Assembly: GCA_020060215.1 (NCBI GenBank)
Contig: JAGVAP010000123.1
Span: 16,123-80,122, forward strand
Source: Deltaproteobacteria bacterium
Lineage (GTDB): Bacteria; Desulfobacterota; DSM-4660; Desulfatiglandales; HGW-15
DNA: 64,000 nt
Reading direction: 5' to 3'
The position numbers and the translations under genes were made by a program. Below the pieces are notes generated by a model, which made no database searches, was not told the DNA's origin, and saw nothing but the letters and a program-made list of their open reading frames with translations. This document shows positions 51,469-60,546 of this stretch, piece after piece; position 1 is the first letter of the stretch; each line of letters begins with the position of its first letter.

Positions 51469-53334
51469 ATGACAACCGACAGATGGGGAGTGGGGACCGG
51501 TTTCGAGGACGCTCTGGGGCAATGGCGCGATACGCCCGAGGAGACCCGCAGGGCCGTCCTTTCGGCCATGGGCGTCGATCCGAATGAGCCGGCCCCTTTG
51601 GAACCCCCCGTCCGGGTGATTCGGACAGGGGAAGGGTTCTCGACCCCGTGGCCCGCCGACTTGACCCTCGAGGACGGGACCAACCTGGAGGTGTTGAGGG
51701 AACTGCCTCCGGATCTGCCTTGGGGGTACCATGTTCTTCAAAAACGCGACGGCGAAGAGAAGATCGAGCTGATTGTATGCCCCGGTTCCTGCTTCCTGCC
51801 CCAGGGGCTCCGCGCCTGGGGATGGGCGGTGCAGCTCTACGCCCTCCGTTCGGCCGAGAGCTGGGGGATGGGAGACCTGGCGGATCTTCGAAACTTCGCA
51901 GAATGGTCCGCCGACCACCTGGACGCGGATCTCGTCCTCCTGAACCCCCTCCACGCCGCGACACCCGTGATTCCTCAGTCACCCAGCCCCTATTTCCCCA
52001 GCAGCCGGATCTACAAGAACCTCCTCTATCTCCGGATCGAGGAGATCCCCGGGGCCCGGGACTCCGGAGTCGATCTCGACTCCCTCGCCGCAGAAGGCAG
52101 GGGGCTGAACAGAGAAGCCCTCATCCAGCGAGACACGATCTTTCGGTTGAAACACCAGGCCCTGCAAAGGTTGTGGCCCCTTTTCCGAGGCGATCCTGCC
52201 TTTGACGAGTTCGTGATAGAGGAAGGTGAGTCCCTGACCCATTTTGCCGTCTTCTGTGCGCTCGCTCAGCGGTTGGGCAAGGGTTGGCGTCGTTGGCCTT
52301 CAGAATACCGTCATCCCCTTTCCCTCGCCGTGGCTCGATTCGCACAGGATCACCCCGACGAGATCCGCTTCTACGAGTGGATCCAATGGCTGATCGATCT
52401 TCAACTCTCGGATGCGGGGAGAAAATTGCGTCTGATGCAGGATCTTCCTATAGGCGTGGATCCCGAAGGCGCAGATGCGTGGATCTGGCAGGATGCGCTC
52501 GCATTGGATGTGAGGGTGGGGGCCCCGCCGGATGAGTTCAACACGCTGGGGCAGGATTGGGGACTGCCCCCATTCATCCCCCACAAGCTCAGGGAGATCG
52601 CCTACAGGCCTTTTCGCCATACCATCAGGGCCACCCTGCGGCACGCCGGAGGGTTGCGGGTGGATCACGCCATGGGGCTCTTCCGGCTCTTCTGGATCCC
52701 GAAAGGAATGGATCCTTCTCAAGGGGCGTACGTTCGATATCCTGCCGATGACCTGCTGGCCATCCTCTCTCTTGAAAGCATGCGGGCAAAGTCGTTTGTG
52801 GTGGGTGAGGACCTGGGGACCGTGGAGAAGGGGGTCCCTGAGCGACTTGCCGCACATCGCATCCTTTCTTACAAGGTCTTCTGGTTCCAGGACGGACCGC
52901 CTTCAGATTATCCCGAGCTCTCACTCGCTGCGGTAAGCACGCACGACCTGCCGACCATCGCAGGCCTGTGGACCGGGTCCGACCTGGAGGCTCAACGGAA
53001 GCTGGGGCTTCACCCAAATGAAGACGGAATCCGGCAGATCCGGAAAAGGGTCCGAAAGTGGACCCGGGTATCAAAGCGGGCCGAGCCCCGGGACGTCATC
53101 CTGAAGACCTACCGTATGGTTGCCAAAGCGCCTTCTGCAGTTGTGACCGCATCCCTGGAAGACGCCCTCGCTGTGGAGGAGCGGCCGAACATGCCGAGCA
53201 CCGTCGACGAATGGCCCAACTGGTCCATTCCCCTTCCTGCTGCGCTGGAGGAGATCAAGAGCGCTCCTCTCCCGAACGATGTTGCCCGCGCCCTCCGGCA
53301 GGGGAGGAAAGCCAGGAAGAAGTTGAGAGGGTGA
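51469..53334 (+). CDS. malQ: 4-alpha-glucanotransferase (GH77), copy 2, longer form
   Basis: 621 residues. An N-terminal extension of about 115 residues (WRDTPEETRRAVLSAMGVD and a beta-rich segment) precedes the GH77 barrel, as in E. coli-type MalQ. Signatures: LRVDHAMGLFRLFWIP with the nucleophile Asp, VVGEDLGTVEKGVPERL with the acid/base Glu, and STHDLPTIAGLW. It differs from the shorter copy at 33175-34692, so the two are ancient paralogs or separately acquired. Pairs with glgX. Confidence 0.9.
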   Translation: MTTDRWGVGTGFEDALGQWRDTPEETRRAVLSAMGVDPNEPAPLEPPVRVIRTGEGFSTPWPADLTLEDGTNLEVLRELPPDLPWGYHVLQKRDGEEKIELIVCPGSCFLPQGLRAWGWAVQLYALRSAESWGMGDLADLRNFAEWSADHLDADLVLLNPLHAATPVIPQSPSPYFPSSRIYKNLLYLRIEEIPGARDSGVDLDSLAAEGRGLNREALIQRDTIFRLKHQALQRLWPLFRGDPAFDEFVIEEGESLTHFAVFCALAQRLGKGWRRWPSEYRHPLSLAVARFAQDHPDEIRFYEWIQWLIDLQLSDAGRKLRLMQDLPIGVDPEGADAWIWQDALALDVRVGAPPDEFNTLGQDWGLPPFIPHKLREIAYRPFRHTIRATLRHAGGLRVDHAMGLFRLFWIPKGMDPSQGAYVRYPADDLLAILSLESMRAKSFVVGEDLGTVEKGVPERLAAHRILSYKVFWFQDGPPSDYPELSLAAVSTHDLPTIAGLWTGSDLEAQRKLGLHPNEDGIRQIRKRVRKWTRVSKRAEPRDVILKTYRMVAKAPSAVVTASLEDALAVEERPNMPSTVDEWPNWSIPLPAALEEIKSAPLPNDVARALRQGRKARKKLRG

Positions 53335-53906
53335 GAAGTTGGGAGGTTGAGATCTCCCGCCACCCACCCTGGCAGCATCTTCGCCGATCCATCTTTTTCA
53401 TCTTTGCATTTCCCATTTTTTTTCCCTTGCGCCATTCTTTCCGGCTCCCGATTTCACAACCGCCATAGCCCCGAGGCGACAAAGGTTGCGGGCGACTTCC
53501 TTCCTTTTCCCGCACACGTTTCACGTGCACGCTTCACGGTTCTTCCCAGACCAACCTTCTCATCTTCTTCTCATCCTCTCAAGCTCTCACCTTCTTCGTT
53601 TGCTGACCAACTCAAAAGCGATGCAAGGTACAGGATGCAGGATCTCCTGTATCCTGCACTTGCATCTGGTACCTGTAATCCTGTATCCCGCACTTGCATC
53701 TGGTACCTGTAATCCTGTATCCTGCATCTTGCGTCGCTTACCTTCAATCCTGTATCCTCGCATTCCGGATCCTGCATCCTCTTTCTTTTTTTTGTCCACG
53801 ACAGCGGTCGAGAGCCTTGACAATCGCGGCTTTCTGGGTTAAACCCTGTAAAGCTCCGGTAGGACGTCAGCGTAGTGTCCATACGTAAATACGCAGGAGA
53901 AGAGCA
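53335..53906. repeat. Large repeat-filled gap after malQ copy 2
   Basis: 572 bp. 53335-53385: AAGTTGGGAGGTTGAG fragments. 53515-53545: CACGTTTCACGTGCACGC. 53622-53790: long run of CAGGATRCAGGATG words, including two near-identical 38-nt units (CACTTGCATCTGGTACCTGT, 53657 and 53695). A TTGACA at 53817 has a poor -10. No gene is seen. Confidence 0.75.
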
Positions 53907-55283
53907 ATGATCCTTTCCCTCCAAACCATAGGTGTTCGGCATCCGATTGCAATCATGCTGGTGACTGTATCCGTGTTCCTGTTGCCCCGCCTGGTTTTCC
54001 TTGCAGGGGCTGATTCCACATCGAACGAAAGGGGGCTTGCCGAGAAGGTTCGCATGGTCAAGCTGTACACCGTACATGAAGGGAAGTCTTTGAATCGGAT
54101 CCTCACCAAGGCCGACCTCCAACGCCAGGAACCGATCGAAGTGCAAGGGTATGTCACCGGGATCCTGATTCTTGCCGATGTCCAGATGAACGTGAATGTG
54201 GACGGCCAGACGATGAGCAAGATCCGAAAGAACCCCGACGGCACCTATTCCATCAAGTACTTTGGGAAGGTGGGATACAGTGAAATCGGGATGGCCCCTT
54301 CCAATACTTATTACGAAAAAGGCAGCCGGGAGGAAAACGGTTCACCGGGTTTCCTGGAAGGGTATTCTCTCTTCCCAAGAGTGGTGGGAGATGCGGTCAG
54401 TCCCGCCTGCAACTTTCAGATCGCGGTTGAAATGGGAGAACGTTCCTGTGCATTGCCCATCGTGCAAAAAGGGTACGACACCTTCCATCTTTCTAAGCCC
54501 GAACCTGTCGAAAGAAAGAACCCCATCGAGTTTCAGTACCTGGGCGAGAGACTGGATCGACACATGAGTCGCCCGGATTTCAATGACAGGCTGCGGGCCG
54601 TTGCGGAAGGGATCAAGTCCGTCGAGAAGATCTTTTCGACGAAGCTGGTCGATCGGGTCAAGATCATCGACTACGAAAAGGTCCAGAATGCGGTCACCTG
54701 TGAAGAGAAGAATGATATCTGGTTCTACATCAATACCTTTTTGGGTGAACCTCTGGAAGAGTTGAAGACGATCGCCGAGCACGAGGCGCTGCACATCCTT
54801 GTGGACCAGACGAAACTGGCAAAGGATCTGTCGATCAGAGAACTCTACTCCGATCTGAGAGGGTATGAAAGCCTCTCCCGGGAGCGCTTCGCGGTGGTCG
54901 CCTATGGGGTCAGCTCTCCCGGTGGGTCCTCCGGAGAGAATACTTCGCACAGGGAGTTTTTTGCATTCATTGACGAGAAGAACTTTATCGAGGGGATGAA
55001 GGGCGGCCATTCAAGCCAGAACGTCGATGAGTTTTGCGCCTCCTTTCTCCACTCGCTGATGTTCATGGATCGCCTCCAGGCCAACCTGGACCGCCCCCTG
55101 AAGGTGGGGGACGGACAGCCGGACCGTTTTCTGAAACCAAAGAAGAGAAAGCAGATCCTCACGAACTACATCCGGACCATCGAAACGATGTTGGATGCTC
55201 AGAAGGACGGGACGGAGAACGGCGCAGGCATCCCTTCGTTCCTGAGGGCATGTCTGGAACAGGCGGAGGGCATCCAGCTGTAG
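53907..55283 (+). CDS. Putative secreted zinc metalloprotease-like protein (HEALH motif)
   Basis: 458 residues with GGAGAAGAGC before the ATG. A signal segment (IAIMLVTVSVFLLPRLVFLAG, residues 14-34) is followed by an uncharacterised beta-rich part and then TIAEHEALHILVD, with HExxH at residues 292-296. About 80 residues later, SSQNVDEFCASFLHSL places a glutamate (E375) where gluzincins have their third zinc ligand. These are the only hints of function; overall the family is not one I know. Upstream is repeat DNA, downstream a strong terminator. Confidence 0.75.
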   Translation: MILSLQTIGVRHPIAIMLVTVSVFLLPRLVFLAGADSTSNERGLAEKVRMVKLYTVHEGKSLNRILTKADLQRQEPIEVQGYVTGILILADVQMNVNVDGQTMSKIRKNPDGTYSIKYFGKVGYSEIGMAPSNTYYEKGSREENGSPGFLEGYSLFPRVVGDAVSPACNFQIAVEMGERSCALPIVQKGYDTFHLSKPEPVERKNPIEFQYLGERLDRHMSRPDFNDRLRAVAEGIKSVEKIFSTKLVDRVKIIDYEKVQNAVTCEEKNDIWFYINTFLGEPLEELKTIAEHEALHILVDQTKLAKDLSIRELYSDLRGYESLSRERFAVVAYGVSSPGGSSGENTSHREFFAFIDEKNFIEGMKGGHSSQNVDEFCASFLHSLMFMDRLQANLDRPLKVGDGQPDRFLKPKKRKQILTNYIRTIETMLDAQKDGTENGAGIPSFLRACLEQAEGIQL

Positions 55284-55345
55284 AGAGCGGTTGTTCGTTG
55301 ATAGTGATTGGTTGATAGTTCACAGTGGATAGAACAGAAGTAGCT

Positions 55346-55378
55346 AGGCCGATCGTTTTCGATCGGCCTTTTATTTTT
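55346..55378. terminator. Intrinsic terminator between convergent genes
   Basis: AGGCCGATCG-TTTT-CGATCGGCCT, a perfect 10-bp stem at 55346-55369, followed by TTTATTTTT. On the minus strand the arms are also preceded by A-rich DNA, but the T-run favours the plus strand (metalloprotease-like gene). Confidence 0.92.
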
Positions 55379-55428
55379 AACGATTCGCTTTTAGACTCTT
55401 CGCTGTTAACTATGAGTTAACCTCGCAA

Positions 55429-56151
55429 CTACCCTCCTTCCGCCGCCCCTTCTTTCTCCCTGCCTTCCATCAACTCCGGCGCACCCCCTCCGGTACCGAC
55501 GAGACGGTGTTCTATGGCGAACGCTACGAGGGCAGGCGTTCGGTGGAGCGCAAGTTTCTTCATGATATTGGACCGGTGTTTCTCTACCGTCCGCTTGCTG
55601 ATGAACAGGAGGTCGGCTATTTCCCTGGTCTTGTACCGTTGGCCGATCAGCCTGAGCACCTCCTGCTCACGGGGGCTGAGCACGTTCAGAACACTCCTCG
55701 CGCTCGCGCTTTCATGCATCTGAAGAGACTTGGTGAGGAGTTTTTCCAGGACACCAGGGTCTATGAAGGGAATACCTGCGAGAAGGTTCCGAGCGGCAAG
55801 AAGCAGCTCTGAAGAGGATGTCTCCTTGAGACAGTACCCGTTCGCCCCTGATTTGAACGCCTCCAGGACGTACTCGACATCCTTATGAACGGTCAGGAGC
55901 AGGATTTTGGCCCTGGGGCAGTGCGCCCTGAGTCCTTTCAGAGCGGTAAGGACCTCCATCCTGTCGAGGCTCAAATCGAGCAGGATCAGATCCGGATCGA
56001 TGCCCTGGACCTTACGAATGGCTTCCAAGGGATCCTTCTCTTCTCCTGCGACCTGGAAGTCAGCCTCCGCGGAAAGGATGGACCTGAGTCCTTCCCTCAC
56101 CAGGGTCTGATCTCCAACGATCAAGACCGTCCACTTCTTCTTGGAGTTCAC
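55429..56151 (-). CDS. NarL/LuxR-type response regulator (orphan)
   Basis: 240 residues. Receiver domain: Asp14, phosphoacceptor Asp59 in LILLDLSL, Thr in LLLTVHKD and Lys109 in YCLKETSS; one of the two usual N-terminal acidic residues is replaced (VGDQT). LuxR-type HTH: LSPREQEVLRLIGQRYKTRE with IADLLFISKRTVEKHRSNIMKKL. No histidine kinase is encoded nearby, so the input is unknown. The adjacent gap (56152-56397) holds the terminator of the PRC gene and AT-rich DNA. Confidence 0.9.
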   Translation of the reverse strand: MNSKKKWTVLIVGDQTLVREGLRSILSAEADFQVAGEEKDPLEAIRKVQGIDPDLILLDLSLDRMEVLTALKGLRAHCPRAKILLLTVHKDVEYVLEAFKSGANGYCLKETSSSELLLAARNLLAGIPFIDPGVLEKLLTKSLQMHESASARSVLNVLSPREQEVLRLIGQRYKTREIADLLFISKRTVEKHRSNIMKKLALHRTPALVAFAIEHRLVGTGGGAPELMEGREKEGAAEGG

Positions 56152-56321
56152 AAGGTATCTTTCCGCCTTTATGAGTTGGAGGGTTTTCGAAAAGGCCCCC
56201 GCACTCCCACAACAGCAAATCGCCGATATTGTTGGAATAGGGCACAGACCTTATATTCTTACGGCGTTTTTACGTATTTTTCCTTACCAAGTTACCCGAT
56301 ATCAGTACATTTTTTTGTGTC

Positions 56322-56353
56322 AAAAGGAAGCCGGCCCTGGCGAACCGGCTTCC
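56322..56353 (-). terminator. Intrinsic terminator of the PRC-barrel gene
   Basis: Minus strand: GGAAGCCGG and CCGGCTTCC form a 9-bp stem (56353-56326) with a 10-nt loop, followed by TTTT. It lies 45 nt after the gene's stop. Confidence 0.8.
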
Positions 56354-56397
56354 ATTAAGACTACCAACGTCGTGGACGCTGGGAAGAGGGTTCCGGT

Positions 56398-56955
56398 CTA
56401 GTACTTCTTCTCTCCGGCTGCTCCCGCGCCTGGAGTGGTCTTCTTCATATCCTGCTGGCCCGAGGCACCGCCCTTCATGGCAGCCCCTTCCCTGTAGTAG
56501 CCGTGGACCCTGGACTCGAAGGTCGGATCATCCAGCTTGTTCCACTCGGCTGAGCCGAAAGTGGGGGCCTTGTCCAGTTTGGACTTGTCGAGGTTGGAAA
56601 CCATTACGGAGTTGTCCTGAAACTTGACCATGCCCTCGGCGAAGGGTATCGGGATCAGCTTGTCGGGAGCGGTCGTGCTGGAAATGATGATGTAGCTGAG
56701 ATCGCCGTCCCGATCGAACACGAAATCCTTCACGTTGCCGAGAGTATCGCCCTTGTCGTTCTTCACATTCTTGTTCATGAATGCGCTGGTCCTGTGGCTG
56801 CCGGTGAGCTCTTTCTTCGTATCGGCAGCAGCCCCGGCCTTCGGCGCGGTCTTCATCGGATCTTGGGCCATCGGCGCCTGCTGGGCAAACGCCTGTCCGA
56901 ACGAGAGGCTGAAAACCACCATTGCGCCCATCAACACGTAGGTTATCTTCTTCAT
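56398..56955 (-). CDS. Secreted PRC-barrel domain protein
   Basis: 185 residues from the ATG at 56955 (GGAGGAGAG 8 nt upstream). Signal peptide MKKITYVLMGAMVVFSLSFG...AFAQ. The centre holds a PRC-barrel: NVKNDKGDTLGNVKDFVFD and SYIIISSTTAPDKLIPIPFA. Glycine/alanine/lysine-rich low-complexity ends. PRC-barrel proteins of this kind are common in the periplasm of stress-tolerant bacteria. Its function is unknown. Single gene with its own terminator. Confidence 0.85.
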   Translation of the reverse strand: MKKITYVLMGAMVVFSLSFGQAFAQQAPMAQDPMKTAPKAGAAADTKKELTGSHRTSAFMNKNVKNDKGDTLGNVKDFVFDRDGDLSYIIISSTTAPDKLIPIPFAEGMVKFQDNSVMVSNLDKSKLDKAPTFGSAEWNKLDDPTFESRVHGYYREGAAMKGGASGQQDMKKTTPGAGAAGEKKY

Positions 56956-57355
56956 GATCTTCTCTCCTCCATTGATATAGTGCAGGCCGCCCCGCCTCGA
57001 TTGAATCCGGTTTCGTGGGATCGAGGTTGAAGTGTCACTCTGGAGCAAGGCCTGCTATGCCGAAAAAAGTAAGTGTCCTAAGGCGGTTGATCAATGGGGG
57101 GAGATTCTTATAAGGACGGTCCTGTGGACGTAAACAAGGAAAGCCAAAGATCCGCTGGCTGGCACCAGTTGGATCGAACAGGAAACTCTACAGGGGGTCG
57201 GGGGTCGGGGGTCGGGTGTCAGGTGTCAGGGGTCAGGGGTCAGGGGTCGGGTGTCACTCCATTTCCCGACACCTGAACACTGAAACCTGAAACCTCTACG
57301 GAATATAGACCGGCAGTCCAGAGATCAGCAGGGAGAGGTCAGCAACTGCATCTGC
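56956..57355. repeat. Gap with a 7-nt tandem repeat array
   Basis: 400 bp upstream of the PRC gene. 57193-57256: eight or more copies of a 7-nt unit, GGTCGGG or GGTCAGG, followed by an inverted arm CCCGACACCTGAACACTGAA. 57342-57374: CTGCTTACTGCCTACTGCCT (TAGGCAG family). No gene is seen. Confidence 0.8.
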
Positions 57356-59434
57356 TTACTGCCTACTGCCTGCTTTCGTTTTGGTGTCCTCCGTCTTGAC
57401 CCAGCTTCGCAACACCTCTGCCACGCTCCATGCCTGGGCGATGCAGCCCCTTGGGGTGAAGGGGGGTTCAGCATCAAAGACCTCGCTGATCGAGCCCACG
57501 CAAGCCTCATCCAGGTGAGGATCGAACCCCTCCAGAAAAGCCCGTGCCCCCTTGTGGTCTTCGGGATTTACCTTCAGCCATGCATCGACGAATGGCCCGA
57601 TCAGCCATGCCCACACCGTGCCCTGATGGTAGGCCGCATCCCTCGCTCGAAGGTCGCCGAAGTACCGGGACTTGTAGTCGGGATGGTCCTTGCTCAAGGT
57701 GCGCAGGCCGACGGGGGTGAGCAGTCTCTCATGAACCTTGTCCAGGACCGTTTTCCAGCGTTCTTTCTCGAGTACGGGGTGCGTGAGCGAGATCGCAAAG
57801 AGCTGGTTGGGCCGAAAGGCCCGATCGTCCCCCTGGTCACCGTCAACCACATCATAGAGATACCCGCCTTCTTCGAACCAGAATCTCCGGTTGAACGATT
57901 CGAACGTTCTCTGCGCGTGAGCCGCCAGGATCTCAGCCCCTTCCGTATCCCGCTCTTCTCGAACCCAGCCCTCCATCAAACGAAGGGCATTGTACCAGAG
58001 CGCATTGATCTCGACCGCCTTTCCCCGCCGCGGCGTGACCACCCATCCGTCCACCTTGGCATCCATCCAGGTGAGCTGGTACCCTTCCTCGCCCTGGGTG
58101 AGCAGGCCGTCCTTGGGATCGACCCCTATTCCGAACCTTGTCCCTGCAAAGTGGATCCTGATGACCTCGCGCAGGGACGGCAGAATAGCCTTCATCGGTC
58201 TTTTGTCACCGGAAAGGGCGAGATATCTCTCCAGTGCCTGGAACAGCCACAGGGTTGCATCCGCCGTATTGTATGCGCCTTCGCGCCCCCGCTCGGGGAA
58301 GTGATTGGGGATCAACCCGTAGCGGATATGCTGTGCAAAGGTCCGCAACACGTGCGCCGCCTCCCGGTAACGTCCTGTGAGGAGGACGAGCCCCTCGAGG
58401 CTGATCATGGAATCCCGTCCCCAATCCGTGAACCAGTGGTATCCGGCGATCACGGTACGCGCATCCTCGCCCACTGCATGCAGGCGGGCCCTGTCTTCCA
58501 CACGTGCGGCCGGTGCGACGACGAACTCGTCCGCTGCCATCACCAGCTCTGCGCCGAATCCGGAACGAAGGCTCTCGTGACTCAGATCCAGCAGCGTCCG
58601 CCTTCTCTCGAACTCGGCCTTGGATGCATCCGCAGGGTGGAGGGCCGTGACGGTGTCCCAATCCTCGGTGGATGCAATCAGGTGCACATCATGGCCCGGC
58701 TTGAGATAGGCGCTGAAGATGCCGGGGCTCCACAGACCGCCTTTGGATCTGTACCCGCGTTCAGCCTCCTGTCTGTAAAAGAATTCCAGCTTGCGGCCGC
58801 CGTCCAGGGTAAAGGCGGAAGAGTCGCCCAGCAGACGCAGCTTCAGCGTGGGGAAGTCGTCGTTTGCCGAAATCTCGAATCTGTCACCGATGGCTGTGAC
58901 CACGTAATCCTGAGAAGCGCCCCGGTCAACGTCATCTTCATGGCTTCGAAAGGCCATGGACGGTCGCAGTTCCAGCAGCACGGGCTCTTTTCCGCTTGCG
59001 AGCCGGTAGGAGATGTGGACGGTGTTCTGTCCGTACGGCATGATGAGTCGTTTTTCAAGCTCGATGTCGGATAGCGCGAAACGCCACACCGGGAGGCCCG
59101 ATTCGAGCCTGAACTCACGCAGCAGATTGGCGCAATAGAGTTCCAGCCCCTGGTGCATCAGCTCCTCTCCCCCAAAGAGGACCGGCCTTCCGTTCGATCC
59201 CCGCATCTGTTCGCATATGTGGCTGAGCATCACCGTGCGGCCGAAGGGGGAGGGCAGGGCTGCAATGAGAAGGCCGTGGTGCCGGCGGGTGCTGACCCCT
59301 GATACCGTCCCGGAGGCATAGCCGCCGAGACCGTTGGTGACCAGCCATTCACGGCTGACCAGGGCGTCGGTTTCGCTCAGATCACATGCGTTCCATGCCT
59401 GAACCCGGATCGGATCGCGCCCTTGTACTTCCAT
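57356..59434 (-). CDS. Glycogen debranching enzyme-like amylo-alpha-1,6-glucosidase (GDE_N + GDE_C)
   Basis: 692 residues. N-terminal GDE_N domain with EWLVTNGLGGYASGTVSG and STRRHHGLL; C-terminal GDE_C (alpha/alpha-toroid, GH133-like) with HWFTDWGRDSMISLEGL, AYNTADATLWLFQALERYL, FRPNQLFAISL, YHQGTVWAWLIGPFVDAWL and SISEVFDAEPPFTPRGCIAQ. It releases glucose from 1,6-branch stubs. Together with GlgX the window thus has two unrelated debranching enzymes. Divergent from EPS-side genes. Confidence 0.88.
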   Translation of the reverse strand: MEVQGRDPIRVQAWNACDLSETDALVSREWLVTNGLGGYASGTVSGVSTRRHHGLLIAALPSPFGRTVMLSHICEQMRGSNGRPVLFGGEELMHQGLELYCANLLREFRLESGLPVWRFALSDIELEKRLIMPYGQNTVHISYRLASGKEPVLLELRPSMAFRSHEDDVDRGASQDYVVTAIGDRFEISANDDFPTLKLRLLGDSSAFTLDGGRKLEFFYRQEAERGYRSKGGLWSPGIFSAYLKPGHDVHLIASTEDWDTVTALHPADASKAEFERRRTLLDLSHESLRSGFGAELVMAADEFVVAPAARVEDRARLHAVGEDARTVIAGYHWFTDWGRDSMISLEGLVLLTGRYREAAHVLRTFAQHIRYGLIPNHFPERGREGAYNTADATLWLFQALERYLALSGDKRPMKAILPSLREVIRIHFAGTRFGIGVDPKDGLLTQGEEGYQLTWMDAKVDGWVVTPRRGKAVEINALWYNALRLMEGWVREERDTEGAEILAAHAQRTFESFNRRFWFEEGGYLYDVVDGDQGDDRAFRPNQLFAISLTHPVLEKERWKTVLDKVHERLLTPVGLRTLSKDHPDYKSRYFGDLRARDAAYHQGTVWAWLIGPFVDAWLKVNPEDHKGARAFLEGFDPHLDEACVGSISEVFDAEPPFTPRGCIAQAWSVAEVLRSWVKTEDTKTKAGSRQ

Positions 59435-59533
59435 GAAGCCTTTCGCCTAAAAGAAAAAGCGGAGCCTTGGGCCCCGCTTCGGGAAGAGATTCTTGCCGCC
59501 CCCGTGACGTTCACCACCCTTGCGGCTCGGACC

Positions 59534-59620
59534 TTACCAGGGGACAACCCCGAACATTCCCAGCGCTACAAGGACAATCCCGAGGATGAACATGATGAAG
59601 GATCCCGCGTCATAGTACAT
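59534..59620 (-). CDS. 28-residue membrane microprotein
   Basis: The ATG at 59620 has GGAG 7 nt upstream (CGGAGCGGCCT). The product is almost entirely one membrane helix: GSFIMFILGIVLVALGMFGV, preceded by MYYDA and ending in VPW. A longer in-frame extension upstream exists but is not membrane-like and has no better start. It lies 99 nt upstream of the GDE gene on the same strand. Confidence 0.55.
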   Translation of the reverse strand: MYYDAGSFIMFILGIVLVALGMFGVVPW

Positions 59621-59768
59621 AGGCCGCTCCGTCGTTGCAGGTTGGCTGGGTTTGGATGGATGACCGTTGCCATCATCATCGGTAAACCGGGAGGGGAAGA
59701 AAATAGGAGTGATCCTGTATTCTGGCGAAGATCTTGCAGTAGTGTGCCGGTCGTACTTCACTCTTTGG

Positions 59769-59797
59769 TTGACTCAAAAAAACCTATTCATTTAAAT
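59769..59797 (+). promoter_or_regulatory. Candidate promoter of the MarR-EPS gene
   Basis: TTGACT (59769-59774), 17-nt spacer, TTAAAT (59792-59797). The predicted start is only a few bases before the ATG at 59808, and no Shine-Dalgarno is present, so the mRNA may be leaderless or nearly so. Confidence 0.5.
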
Positions 59798-59807
59798 AGT
59801 TCACCTC

Positions 59808-60182
59808 ATGAACGACGGACTGGAACTGGAACTGCGCTATCGTCTGATGAAGCTGCTGAGCGGCAAGGGGAACCTGACCCAACGGGATATGGCGCGGCAT
59901 ATAGGAGTAAGTCTCGGTAAAGTAAACGATTTTATCTCGGACCTTTCCCGAAGAGGCCTCGTTCTCATACAGCACATCAGGCAGCCGGGTAAGAGGGTGA
60001 AGTACATGTATCTCCTGACCTCGGCAGGGGTGGAGGAGAAAGCCCGCCTCGCCTCGAATTTTCTCAAGACCCGCATCCATGAATACGAATTGATAAGAAA
60101 ACAGATCCGCGAGTTGGTTGACGAAGTGGCGCCCGCCGAAGAATCGGACCCGGAAGAGACGGAAAAGCCGGTGTCCGTTTGA
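59808..60182 (+). CDS. MarR-family EPS-associated transcriptional regulator
   Basis: 124 residues. Winged helix: LRYRLMKLLSGKGNLTQRD with ARHIGVSLGKVNDFISDLSRRG (recognition helix), then YMYLLTSAGVEEKARLASNF and a C-terminal helix. This pattern matches the MarR_EPS group (TIGR04176), small regulators found at exopolysaccharide loci. wecB two genes downstream fits. It has no sensor domain. The gene appears to lack a ribosome-binding site. Confidence 0.85.
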   Translation: MNDGLELELRYRLMKLLSGKGNLTQRDMARHIGVSLGKVNDFISDLSRRGLVLIQHIRQPGKRVKYMYLLTSAGVEEKARLASNFLKTRIHEYELIRKQIRELVDEVAPAEESDPEETEKPVSV

Positions 60183-60256
60183 CCGAGTGCCCGACCCGGG
60201 CAGCGGAGAGAAGGGTTGTTATTCCAAGAGGTTGAAACAGAGTCCCTCTGGCGTTC

Positions 60257-60269
60257 AAGGAGCGGAGCC
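60257..60269 (+). promoter_or_regulatory. ops-like motif, copy 1
   Basis: AAGGAGCGGAGCC followed by ATG. One base differs from the consensus AAGGGGCGGAGCC shared by the three other copies. Confidence 0.45.
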
Positions 60270-60546
60270 ATGCCCCGAGTCGGCTTGAGAAGCGCGTCCC
60301 CTGGGTCAGCCCTCCCTGGACCATGGATAGAAGTCTCCGCGCAGGTCTCGTGTAAACACACCGATCCCGTTCAGTGTGTAATAATTTCAATAGCAGACGT
60401 GTACTTTGGAAGACATTCCGAGTAACAACCGTATACGCATGTGAGGATCTGAACCACGGTATTTCTGGCCCAGCATTTCTGATCTGGATCTCTGTCAACT
60501 ACCGCCTGGTAGTGAAACGTCCCTTCTTGGGTGGTCGATCAGCACG

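Noticed and set aside
49380..51683. Very long open frame opposite glgX (767 codons), and similar ones opposite pilY1, qrcB, malQ and GDE
   Set aside because: They mirror the third-position GC bias of the real genes on the other strand, have no recognisable domains and no operon logic.
57193..57256. CRISPR array
   Set aside because: The 7-nt units are directly adjacent with no spacers; no cas genes are in the window.
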